Below are positions 1 to 7,170 of a stretch of DNA of 64,000 nt, piece by piece. A model generated the notes under the pieces. The model saw only the letters and a program-made list of their open reading frames with translations. It was not told where the DNA came from and did no database searches. The DNA is from Brucella anthropi_A (lineage in GTDB: Bacteria; Pseudomonadota; Alphaproteobacteria; Rhizobiales; Rhizobiaceae), in NCBI RefSeq assembly GCF_046630315.1, contig NZ_LQBD01000001.1, positions 325,368 through 389,367 of the forward strand. The letters run 5' to 3'. A program made the translations under genes and the position numbers. Each line of letters begins with the position of its first letter. Within the stretch, counting starts at the first letter, position 1.

Positions 1-132
1 GCGAAGGCGCGGCCGGGCAAAGGGCAGGCTGGCCGGGAGAGAACCCGGCATGTGAAGGTGGCGCCTGCCAGACGTTCAGTTTGCGAGTGTACCCGGAGCA
101 AGGCTCCTTGCGGAATGGGGAGAACGCTCCTT

Positions 133-435
133 CTAACAGATCAGCCGCGTGGCTTTGATCCGCAATCGCGCATCTGCGATTTCACTCAGGATATTCGTTG
201 GGTCCTCGGTACCGCGATAATGAACGGCCGTATAAATATCCTCCCGGCGAAGCCCGATATCGCGCAGCATGTGATCGTCGAAATCGCTCAGGTTTCGCAC
301 GTGCCGTCGACCATTGCGGAAAGCCCAGCGACGCATGATCAACGAAAATGCAGCCATCACCTTTTGTGCGAACGCCGTGGATTCTCCACTCGTTGCCGGT
401 AAATGCGTCATCGGTATCTTGCTTGTCGCTGTCAT
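133..435 (-). CDS. DUF1127 domain protein
   Basis: This is a 100-residue basic protein whose C-terminal half carries the DUF1127 signature: a run of basic residues followed by LSDFDDHMLRDIGL and REDI. Related small arginine-rich DUF1127 proteins in alphaproteobacteria have been linked to RNA metabolism, phosphate and stress responses, but the role of this one cannot be told from sequence. The N-terminal 45 residues are longer than in the minimal 45-50 residue members. It stands alone, divergent from the LysR gene that starts at 593. The overlapping plus-strand open frame from 52 to 402 is taken as antisense shadow. Family call is firm; function is unknown. Confidence 0.8.
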   Translation of the reverse strand: MTATSKIPMTHLPATSGESTAFAQKVMAAFSLIMRRWAFRNGRRHVRNLSDFDDHMLRDIGLRREDIYTAVHYRGTEDPTNILSEIADARLRIKATRLIC

Positions 436-592
436 GTCCGCTCTCCTTTGATCTAGCGGGGCTAAGTGATCCTTATCGTCAGGGTCATTCGCTGTCGCGG
501 CTCCTTTTCCTTTACGATGGCGGCTTTATCCAATAATCGAATTGATTGTTCCAACGAATGTTTTTAATGTCATTCTTCAATAATAGTGATGG

Positions 593-1558
593 ATGACGCC
601 AATGGGTACGCCTCTGGATCTCGATCAGTTGCAGACCTTCATCGCCATAGCGGATACGGGCAGTTTTACGCGGGCGGCGGACGCAGTTTTCAAGACGCAA
701 TCTGCCGTTTCCATGCAGATGCGCAGGCTGGAAGAGCGTATCGGCAGGCCCTTGTTTGAACGCGACGGGCGGACCAATCGTCTTACGGAAGAGGGCGAGC
801 GGCTTTTGCTTTATGCGCGCCGCATGATGCAGCTCAATGGTGAGACCATTGCTGCATTTGATGACACCCAACTGGAAGGTCACGTGCGCATCGGCACACC
901 GGACGATTATGCCGATCGCTTTCTGCCCGAAATCATGGCACGGTTTGCGCGGTCAAACCCGCGCGTTGAATTGTCGGTTGTCTGCGAGCCGACCGTCAAT
1001 CTGGATGAAATGATCCGTCGCGGCACGCTGGATATTGCTCTGGTCACTCAATGCGATGACAAACGCCGCTCCGAGGTCGTTCGCACAGAGCCATTGCTGT
1101 GGGTTACATCCGCCAACCATGCCGTGCACGAAGAGGCTGTGCTGCCGCTTGCTGTCGGGCGCCCGACCTGTATCTGGCGCCATGTGGCTATTGATGTGCT
1201 CGAGGCGGCCAGACGTGATTATCGCATTATAATCACAAGCTGGTCCGCGACAGTTCTTGCGGCGGCTGTTCTATCGGGGCTTGCGGTTTCCGTGCTTCCG
1301 GAATGTGCACTCCGTCCGGGGATGCGTGTTCTTGGCGAAGCCGAAGGGTTTGGAATGTTGCCGGAATTCGGCATTGGCATCATGCGCGGCCACACAAAAC
1401 AGAATGCCGTCGTGGATGCGCTTGCGCAGCATATTATCGAAAGTCTGGACAATATATCGTTGCCGCAGGCAGGTGGGCTGGCTTCGGCGGAAATTTCGCC
1501 GTTTCCGGCAGTTCGCACGAGGAGAGTGCGAGCCAACGAATTGCTGCCAGGCTGGTGA
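593..1558 (+). CDS. LysR-family transcriptional regulator
   Basis: The 321-residue product has a LysR winged helix-turn-helix at about residues 8-66 (DLDQLQTFIAIADTGSFTRA, then SAVSMQMRRLEERIGRPLFER), followed by a periplasmic-binding-protein-like effector domain. The effector is not recognisable. The start is uncertain: ATG 593 and ATG 602 are both possible, and neither has a strong ribosome binding site. The gene is divergent from the DUF1127 gene across about 157 bp, an arrangement often seen when a LysR protein controls its neighbour, though no clear T-N11-A palindrome was picked out here. xseA follows 63 bp downstream on the same strand but is unlikely to be a functional partner. Confidence 0.9.
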   Translation: MTPMGTPLDLDQLQTFIAIADTGSFTRAADAVFKTQSAVSMQMRRLEERIGRPLFERDGRTNRLTEEGERLLLYARRMMQLNGETIAAFDDTQLEGHVRIGTPDDYADRFLPEIMARFARSNPRVELSVVCEPTVNLDEMIRRGTLDIALVTQCDDKRRSEVVRTEPLLWVTSANHAVHEEAVLPLAVGRPTCIWRHVAIDVLEAARRDYRIIITSWSATVLAAAVLSGLAVSVLPECALRPGMRVLGEAEGFGMLPEFGIGIMRGHTKQNAVVDALAQHIIESLDNISLPQAGGLASAEISPFPAVRTRRVRANELLPGW

Positions 1559-1621
1559 TGAAACAGTAAAATCGCCGCATGGCTTCTTGACCGGCCATGC
1601 TCCCTGGTTGCCAATGATGGG

Positions 1622-3211
1622 ATGAGCATGGCTTCCGATTCGAGTTTTACCGGCGCATCGTCCAACGTCGCCGAGTACAGCGTTTCCGAGATTTCCGGCG
1701 CGTTGAAGCGCACGGTGGAGGATACGTTCGGGCACGTGCGCGTGCGCGGTGAAATTTCCGGCTATCGTGGTCCGCATTCGTCGGGGCATGCGTATTTCGC
1801 ATTGAAAGATGATCGCGCACGTCTTGAGGCCGTGATCTGGCGCGGCTCAATGAGCCGCCTGCGCTTTCGCCCCGAAGAGGGGATGGAGGTTATTGCCACC
1901 GGCAAACTGACGACCTATCCGGGCTCGTCGAAATACCAGATCGTCATCGAGCAGATGGAGCCTGCCGGTGCGGGCGCACTGATGGCGCTTCTGGAAGAGC
2001 GCAAGCGACGGCTGGCCGCGGAAGGCCTGTTCGATCCCGCCGTCAAGCAGCTTCTGCCTTTTATGCCGCAAGTGATCGGGGTTGTGACCTCCCCAACCGG
2101 GGCCGTCATTCGCGATATTGTTCACCGGATCGCAGACCGCTACCCGCTGCATGTCATCGTGTGGCCCGTGCGTGTGCAGGGCGAGACAAGCGGGGCTGAG
2201 GTGGCGGCCGCCGTGGATGGTTTCAACGCTTTGCCTGAAGACGGGCCCATTCCGAGACCGGATGTGTTGATCGTGGCGCGCGGCGGCGGCAGTCTGGAAG
2301 ACCTGTGGGGCTTCAATGACGAAATCGTCGTTCGCGCCGTTTCTGCATCGCATATACCGGTGATTTCAGCCGTTGGCCATGAAACCGACTGGACCTTGAT
2401 CGATCTCGCAGCCGATGTCCGGGCTCCCACGCCGACAGGTGCTGCGGAAATGGCGGTGCCGGTAAAGGCGGATCTGCTGGCAGCGTTGGCGGGCCAGTCC
2501 GCGCGGCTCGCGTCGGCGATGTCCCGCTTTATCGATCTGAAGCGGCAAGCACATCGCTCGGCATCCCGTGCGCTTCCGTCGGCTGACCAGTTGCTGGCTC
2601 TGCCGCGTCGGCGCTTCGATGAAGCGGCCTCGCGCCTGACGCGGGCACTGTTTGTCCATACACAAAAGAAGCGCGTTCACTTTGAAGGTCATGCGCGACA
2701 GCTATCGCCGCGTCTTCTGCAGCGCCGGTTTGCGGAGCTGGAGCGCGGAATTTCGGTCCTTGGGCAAAGATTGCCTCGGGCGCTCGAATCGTTCCTGCGT
2801 GAACGCCGGACGGTTTTGATTCATCGGGCAAATCGACTTTCCGCCGAACCCCTATTGCGGCGAACGAAGCTTACGGCGACCGCGATAGAACAGCTTGATC
2901 GCCGTCGCGACCAGGCCGTGCGACTTCTCATCGAAAGGGCAAAAAGGCGCGGCCAGGAGCTGGAACGTCTCATGCGCACGCTTTCTTATGAAAGCGTTCT
3001 CGATCGCGGTTTCGCGGTTGTTTTCGATGCTGAGGGAAAGCCTGTGAAGCAGGCCGCATCCGTGTCGGGCGGGGACGCACTGTCTATCCGGTTTCGCGAT
3101 GGCGACGTGGCCGTCGTTGCGGATGAGGAAGACGGGAGCGGGCCGGCAAAGCTCGCACAAACAAGGAAGGTCAAGTCCCCCGGCTCCGGCAATCAGGGAT
3201 CGTTATTTTAG
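1622..3211 (+). CDS. xseA: Exodeoxyribonuclease VII large subunit
   Basis: XseA is the catalytic subunit of exonuclease VII, which degrades single-stranded DNA to oligonucleotides together with the small subunit XseB (not in this window). The N-terminal OB-fold lies at about residues 40-100 (GEISGYRGPHSSGHAYF). The nuclease domain carries the family motif ARGGGSLEDLWGFNDE near residue 225 and GHETDWTLID after it. A long arginine-rich helical region then precedes a short C-terminal domain (YESVLDRGFAVV). The length of 529 residues is normal for alphaproteobacteria. Translation could start at ATG 1622 or ATG 1628. Confidence 0.96.
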   Translation: MSMASDSSFTGASSNVAEYSVSEISGALKRTVEDTFGHVRVRGEISGYRGPHSSGHAYFALKDDRARLEAVIWRGSMSRLRFRPEEGMEVIATGKLTTYPGSSKYQIVIEQMEPAGAGALMALLEERKRRLAAEGLFDPAVKQLLPFMPQVIGVVTSPTGAVIRDIVHRIADRYPLHVIVWPVRVQGETSGAEVAAAVDGFNALPEDGPIPRPDVLIVARGGGSLEDLWGFNDEIVVRAVSASHIPVISAVGHETDWTLIDLAADVRAPTPTGAAEMAVPVKADLLAALAGQSARLASAMSRFIDLKRQAHRSASRALPSADQLLALPRRRFDEAASRLTRALFVHTQKKRVHFEGHARQLSPRLLQRRFAELERGISVLGQRLPRALESFLRERRTVLIHRANRLSAEPLLRRTKLTATAIEQLDRRRDQAVRLLIERAKRRGQELERLMRTLSYESVLDRGFAVVFDAEGKPVKQAASVSGGDALSIRFRDGDVAVVADEEDGSGPAKLAQTRKVKSPGSGNQGSLF

Positions 3212-3321
3212 CAACAATCAGTCATGGTGTTTCCCGCTTTCTGCCGTGTTTGACTGGCCTTAAGGCTGGCTTAAGTTTGGGCATCTTTCTCTCGCACATC
3301 TGTCATTGCTAGAGATTCAGG

Positions 3322-4068
3322 ATGTTGCGTAAAAAATCCCAGGACGACCTCACAAGCTGCTTTGCAAATGCTGCTTTCAGCCGGCGCGGTTTTCTTATAG
3401 GCGTCAGCGCGGTTGCGTTGTCTGGCTGTGTTTCGACAGCGCAGCCTCCTCAGCCCGTCAGGAAGTCGCCGCCGCCCGCACCGTCGCGGCCCGTGCCGCT
3501 GATGTACCAGGCCTTGCCGGAAGAACAGTTCCCCATTCCGGCTGTCGATACGAGCAAGGTCGATCCCAAATTCTGGCGGCAGGAGGTCGATTATCCGACA
3601 AGCGAGGTCAAGGGTACCGTCATTGTCGATACGCCGAACAAATATCTTTATCATGTGCTCGGCGATGGCCGCGCCATGCGCTATGGCATCGGTGTCGGGC
3701 GCGATGGTTTTTCATGGGCCGGGCGCGCGAAGATTGCCTATAAGCGCCAATGGCCGCGCTGGACGCCGCCGGACGAAATGGTCGCTCGCCAGCCATCGCT
3801 GGAGCCTTACAGCATTGCCAATGGCGGGATGCCTCCGGGGCTGAAGAATCCGCTTGGCGCAAGAGCGATGTATATCCACAAGGATGGGCGCGATACGCTC
3901 TACCGCATCCATGGATCGCCGGAAGCCTGGAGCATCGGCAAGGCTGTGTCGTCAGGATGCATCCGCATGCTCAATCAGGACGTCATTGATCTTTATAATA
4001 ATGTGCGCGATGGCAGCACAATTGTCGTGATCCCCGATCCGACGAAGGGGCAGCAGGTCGCAAGTTGA
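3322..4068 (+). CDS. Exported L,D-transpeptidase (YkuD), lipoprotein-like
   Basis: The protein has an L,D-transpeptidase catalytic domain from about residue 95 to the end, with the conserved pair His197 (IHGSPEAW) and Cys213 in SSGCIRM. Such enzymes form 3-3 peptidoglycan cross-links or attach outer-membrane proteins to peptidoglycan; in Brucella and relatives, covalent anchoring of beta-barrel proteins by this family is known. The N-terminus combines a twin-arginine-like stretch (SRRGFLIG) with a lipobox ending Leu-Ser-Gly-Cys near residue 37, so it may be a membrane-anchored lipoprotein; this is inference. A proline-rich linker follows. A second family member lies at 19259-20026. It is followed by the inverted-repeat region at 4081-4260. 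Confidence 0.92.
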   Translation: MLRKKSQDDLTSCFANAAFSRRGFLIGVSAVALSGCVSTAQPPQPVRKSPPPAPSRPVPLMYQALPEEQFPIPAVDTSKVDPKFWRQEVDYPTSEVKGTVIVDTPNKYLYHVLGDGRAMRYGIGVGRDGFSWAGRAKIAYKRQWPRWTPPDEMVARQPSLEPYSIANGGMPPGLKNPLGARAMYIHKDGRDTLYRIHGSPEAWSIGKAVSSGCIRMLNQDVIDLYNNVRDGSTIVVIPDPTKGQQVAS

Positions 4069-4080
4069 CCGAAATAAAAA

Positions 4081-4260
4081 GGGCGCGAGTTACGCGCCCT
4101 CAGATTGATGACAAACCCCTCGATTTTTGGCCGCTGTCAAAAACGAGGGGCTTTGATTCCGATCTGTTCACGTTTTGAATCTGTGACGTTCCGTGAATCT
4201 GAGGCCATTTTGACCGTGCCGGAGGTTTGTCAGCAGGCTGAGGGCGCGAGTTACGCGCCC
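4081..4260. repeat. 180-bp nested inverted repeat, with terminator hairpins at each end
   Basis: The same hairpin, GGGCGCG-AGTTA-CGCGCCC, occurs at 4081-4099 and 4242-4260. These two copies are also the outer ends of a larger imperfect inverted repeat: 4081-4118 pairs with about 4223-4260 (roughly 30 of 38 positions, including TGACAAACC/GGTTTGTCA). Inside are further stems: CCCCTCG 4116-4122 with CGAGGGG 4144-4150, and TTCACG 4167-4172 with CGTGAA 4192-4197. The left copy has a T-run on the minus strand and the right copy has TTTT on the plus strand, so the ends could terminate gshA and the L,D-transpeptidase transcripts. The nested folding goes beyond what terminators need. Confidence 0.7.
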
Positions 4261-4289
4261 TTTTAACGGATGTGTTTGCGGCTCAATGC

Positions 4290-5663
4290 TCAATAGGCAT
4301 ATTCCAGAAAAATTGGATCGACAGAACCTGCCCAGACGCTATTATACGCCTTCAGCATGCGCTCGGCATCAGTCACGCCTGCGGCGACGATTTCCTCAAG
4401 TGGCGCCAGGAAATGCGTTTCGTCATAACCGTCGCTGTTGAGCTTGTTGCGGTTCAAAAGGCCCAGGCGGGATATTTTCAAAGTCTCGCGGGCGATCTGT
4501 TCCAGCGGTTTGCCGCGGAAGGTCGTGTTCAATGCCTTGGCGGGAACGTCATTGCGAAGTGCAAGCACTTCTTCATAGGTCCAGTCCTTGGTCAGAAGCT
4601 CGGCGGCTGTCAGGGCTTCTTCGTCATAGAGCAGGCCGACCCAATAGGCAGGAAGGGCGCAAATTCGGCGCCACGGGCCGCCATCGGCGCCGCGCATCTC
4701 CAGGAAACGCTTCAGCCGTACCTCGGGGAAAAGCGTGGAAAGGTGATTGGTCCAGTCGCCCATATTGGGAACCGGATCGCTGACTTCCCCTTTAAGCGCA
4801 CCGTTCATAAACTGGCGGAAGGTGACATGCGTACAGTCGTGATAATGACCATCGCGCAGGATGAAATACATCGGCACGTCGAGCGCCCATTCGACATAAT
4901 CGGCAAAACCGAAGTTTTCCGAGAAGATGAACGGCAGGACGCCCGAACGCTGGTTGTCGGTGTCGCGCCAGATGTTCGAGCGCCACGACAGAAGGCGGTT
5001 CGGCTTGCCTTCGGTAAACGGGGAACTTGCAAAAAGTGCTGTCGCCACGGATTGCAGTTTCATCGAAACCTGCATCTTGCGGCGCATGTCACGTTCTGAA
5101 CTGAAGTCCAGATTAACCTGAATGGTCGAGGTGCGGTACATCATGTCCAGACCTTCGTGCCCGACCTTGGGCATATAGTTGGTCATGATCTTGTAGCGCG
5201 ATTTCGGCATGACAGGTGTTTCAGCCAGGGTCCATTTGGGACTGCCGCCGACGCCCAGAAAACGAATGCCCAGAGGTTCTGCGATTTCGCGAACCTGGGA
5301 CAGATGCGCATTCACTTCACGGCATGTCTGGTGAATCGTGGAAAGCGGTGCGCCGGAAAGCTCGAACTGACCGCCGGGCTCCAGCGAAATTGCTCCTTGT
5401 CCGGTTGGTTCCACCAGGCCGATGATATTGCCTTCATCGATAATCGGCTCCCAGCCGAGCGCCGCCTGCATGCCTTCCAGTATGGCCTTGATGCCACGTA
5501 GCCCCTCATAGGGGACGGGGCTGTTATCGACCGTATAGAACGGAAATTTCTCATGCTCGGTGCCGATGCGCCATGCATCCTTCGGCTTGCACCCACCTGC
5601 CAGATAGTCCGCCAGTTGTTCAACGCCCGTCAGTGCCGTTTCATCAGTCGTATCGCGCGCCAT
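4290..5663 (-). CDS. gshA: Glutamate-cysteine ligase (plant/alphaproteobacterial type)
   Basis: GshA makes gamma-glutamylcysteine, the first and limiting step of glutathione synthesis in the cytoplasm. The 457-residue product belongs to the GCS2-like class found in plants and alphaproteobacteria rather than the E. coli class. Visible landmarks are RIGTEHEKFPF near the N-terminus, SLEPGGQFELSGAP around residue 95, TSTIQVNLDFSSE near residue 180 and MRGADGGPW in the C-terminal half. In the plant enzyme this class is redox-regulated by cysteine pairs; I did not establish that here. The gene is preceded by a 30-bp near-palindrome at 5697-5726. It runs in the same direction as rsmE with about 100 bp between them. 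Confidence 0.95.
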   Translation of the reverse strand: MARDTTDETALTGVEQLADYLAGGCKPKDAWRIGTEHEKFPFYTVDNSPVPYEGLRGIKAILEGMQAALGWEPIIDEGNIIGLVEPTGQGAISLEPGGQFELSGAPLSTIHQTCREVNAHLSQVREIAEPLGIRFLGVGGSPKWTLAETPVMPKSRYKIMTNYMPKVGHEGLDMMYRTSTIQVNLDFSSERDMRRKMQVSMKLQSVATALFASSPFTEGKPNRLLSWRSNIWRDTDNQRSGVLPFIFSENFGFADYVEWALDVPMYFILRDGHYHDCTHVTFRQFMNGALKGEVSDPVPNMGDWTNHLSTLFPEVRLKRFLEMRGADGGPWRRICALPAYWVGLLYDEEALTAAELLTKDWTYEEVLALRNDVPAKALNTTFRGKPLEQIARETLKISRLGLLNRNKLNSDGYDETHFLAPLEEIVAAGVTDAERMLKAYNSVWAGSVDPIFLEYAY

Positions 5664-5696
5664 GCAGCCTATCCCTGGTCAAATTTCACTTTTTCA

Positions 5697-5726
5697 GCGT
5701 GATTGGACAAATTTGTCAAATCACGC
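5697..5726. promoter_or_regulatory. 30-bp near-perfect palindrome upstream of gshA
   Basis: GCGTGATT-G-GACAAA pairs with TTTGTC-A-AATCACGC: 14 of 15 positions on each arm are complementary and there is no loop. It lies 33 bp upstream of the gshA start and about 35 bp below the rsmE stop. Neither strand has a T-run after it, so it reads as a protein-binding site rather than a terminator. On the minus strand it contains TTGACA, which could serve as a -35 box with a 17-bp spacer to a poor -10. The binding protein is unknown. Confidence 0.5.
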
Positions 5727-5761
5727 AAGTCAATTCCATTGAACATCAGATTTCGAGAACG

Positions 5762-6505
5762 TCATCCCGCATTGCGCCAGTCACCGAGTACGGATTGTAC
5801 CAGAGCCATCGCGGCGACAGCAGCTGTATCTGCACGCAGGATGCGCGGACCGAGCGGAATGGCCGTCACGAAGGGCAGATTTCGAAGCATTTGTCGTTCG
5901 TCTTCTGAAAAGCCGCCTTCCGGCCCGATCAGCAATGCGGCAGGACCAGGCGTCATGGTTGTCAAGATGGTCAGGGGATCGTCCGATTCGTGGCCTTCAT
6001 CGCAAAAGATCAGGTGTCGAGATTGGTCCCACTGTTCGATGAAGCGGTCGAAGCGGATGGCCTCGCGGCATTCGGGGATCGAAAGAATGCCGCACTGTTC
6101 TGCGGCTTCTATTGCATTGGCCCTGACGCGGTCGGTTCCAATTTTTTGTACCTGCGTGTGCTGTGTGATGACCGGCTGTAGAATGGCCGCCCCCATCTCG
6201 ACAGCTTTCTGGACCATATAGTCCAGCCGTCCCTGTTTCAGCGGGGCGAAGCAATAGACAAGATCGCCGGGTTGCGGTTGCGGACGGGTCTGTTCGAAGG
6301 GGGTGATGAAAAGCCGCTTTTTACCTTCCGGCTCCAGCCGTGATTTCCATTCGCCGTCGCGTCCGTTGAAGGCGAGAATTTCGTCGCCATCCTTCAAGCG
6401 CAGGACATGGGTGAGGTAATGTGCGGCCTGCGAGGCGAGCTCTATTCGGTTCCCGCCCAGATCGTCTTCAACGTAAAGTCTTTGCATTTTGTAGTTTGCG
6501 CGCAT
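5762..6505 (-). CDS. rsmE: 16S rRNA (uracil1498-N3)-methyltransferase
   Basis: RsmE methylates U1498 of 16S rRNA using S-adenosylmethionine. The 247-residue protein has the N-terminal PUA-like domain (MQRLYVEDD, HYLTHVLRLKDGDEI) and the C-terminal SPOUT trefoil-knot motifs LLIGPEGGFSEDE and LGPRILRADTAAVAAM. QKAVEMGA, which sits at the start of the knot domain, is also present. Two starts are possible, ATG 6505 (MRANYKMQRLY) and ATG 6487; the longer form matches how alphaproteobacterial members usually begin. It reads towards gshA, which follows on the same strand. Confidence 0.95.
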   Translation of the reverse strand: MRANYKMQRLYVEDDLGGNRIELASQAAHYLTHVLRLKDGDEILAFNGRDGEWKSRLEPEGKKRLFITPFEQTRPQPQPGDLVYCFAPLKQGRLDYMVQKAVEMGAAILQPVITQHTQVQKIGTDRVRANAIEAAEQCGILSIPECREAIRFDRFIEQWDQSRHLIFCDEGHESDDPLTILTTMTPGPAALLIGPEGGFSEDERQMLRNLPFVTAIPLGPRILRADTAAVAAMALVQSVLGDWRNAG

Positions 6506-6566
6506 GTCAGCATCGATGGCAGAGGGTGGGGGCGGAGGTCAAGCGGTTTGGCAATGCATCAAGAAG

Positions 6567-6599
6567 CAATTGATTAGCATTGCTACACAAACAATTGAT
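6567..6599. promoter_or_regulatory. Repeated CAATTGAT boxes before the MarR gene
   Basis: The octamer CAATTGAT, containing the palindrome CAATTG, occurs at 6567-6574 and again at 6592-6599, 25 bp apart start to start. They lie in an AT-rich stretch between rsmE and the MarR-family gene, in the position expected for an autoregulatory operator. MarR proteins bind AT-rich palindromes, so these are candidate half-operators. This is inference from position and symmetry only. Confidence 0.35.
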
Positions 6600-6679
6600 G
6601 GGAAATATCATGGCAGTTGCATTTAACTAGATTGTATCCATATAGATATGAAGCTATCTATTTGATTGGAACTGATGTG

Positions 6680-7117
6680 ATGAAACAAGCGTGGGTCGAG
6701 TTCGCACCGCTTCTTGCAAGTACGGCCAGAGGATGGCGGAAAGCTTTTGATGCAGCGATGGCGGAACATGGTCTTTCCGATGCGAAAGCCATACCGCTCA
6801 TGATCCTGTTGCGGCACGGAGATCGCGTTCCCCAAGGTGTGCTGGCCGAGCGGGTCGGCATTGAGGGGGCAACCATTGTCCGGGTTGTCGACGAGCTGGA
6901 AAAGGACGGCCTGATCCAGCGCGTTGCCGATGATGCTGATCGTCGCGTCAAGCTCATTCAACTGACAGAGGACGGTCGCACTCTTGCCGCCAAGGTGGAA
7001 AAGTCTGCCGCCCGTCTTCGTGCTGTTTTTCTCGGCGATTTCGATTCCGATGCGGTCGATATGGCCATGGATGTATTGCGCAGGCTGAATGAGAAGTTTC
7101 AAACACAGTCTTTCTGA
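6680..7117 (+). CDS. MarR-family transcriptional regulator
   Basis: From ATG 6680 the protein is 145 residues with a MarR winged helix-turn-helix: GVLAERVGIEGATIVRVVDELEKDGLIQR followed by the wing ADDADRRVKLIQLTEDG. An upstream in-frame ATG at 6617 would add 21 residues that look non-conserved, so the internal start (GGAA upstream, MKQAWVEF) is preferred. MarR proteins usually repress efflux or degradation genes and are released by phenolic ligands. The gene sits directly before and co-directional with the FUSC/DUF1656/HlyD efflux genes, so it is the likely repressor of that unit and of itself. Confidence 0.9.
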   Translation: MKQAWVEFAPLLASTARGWRKAFDAAMAEHGLSDAKAIPLMILLRHGDRVPQGVLAERVGIEGATIVRVVDELEKDGLIQRVADDADRRVKLIQLTEDGRTLAAKVEKSAARLRAVFLGDFDSDAVDMAMDVLRRLNEKFQTQSF

Positions 7118-7170
7118 TCGGCTTTCTGACCGGAAAGATGCAATGCATTCAACCAGTACCCCCATGAGCC

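Noticed and set aside
1..56. Possible 3' end of an upstream gene (basic RRRGRAKGR stretch ending in TGA at 54-56)
   Set aside because: Too short to identify, and other frames are also open; cannot be supported.
52..402. Plus-strand open frame opposite the DUF1127 gene
   Set aside because: The minus strand has a recognisable DUF1127 domain; the plus-strand product has no family features and is unusually Cys/Arg-rich in a shadow-like manner.
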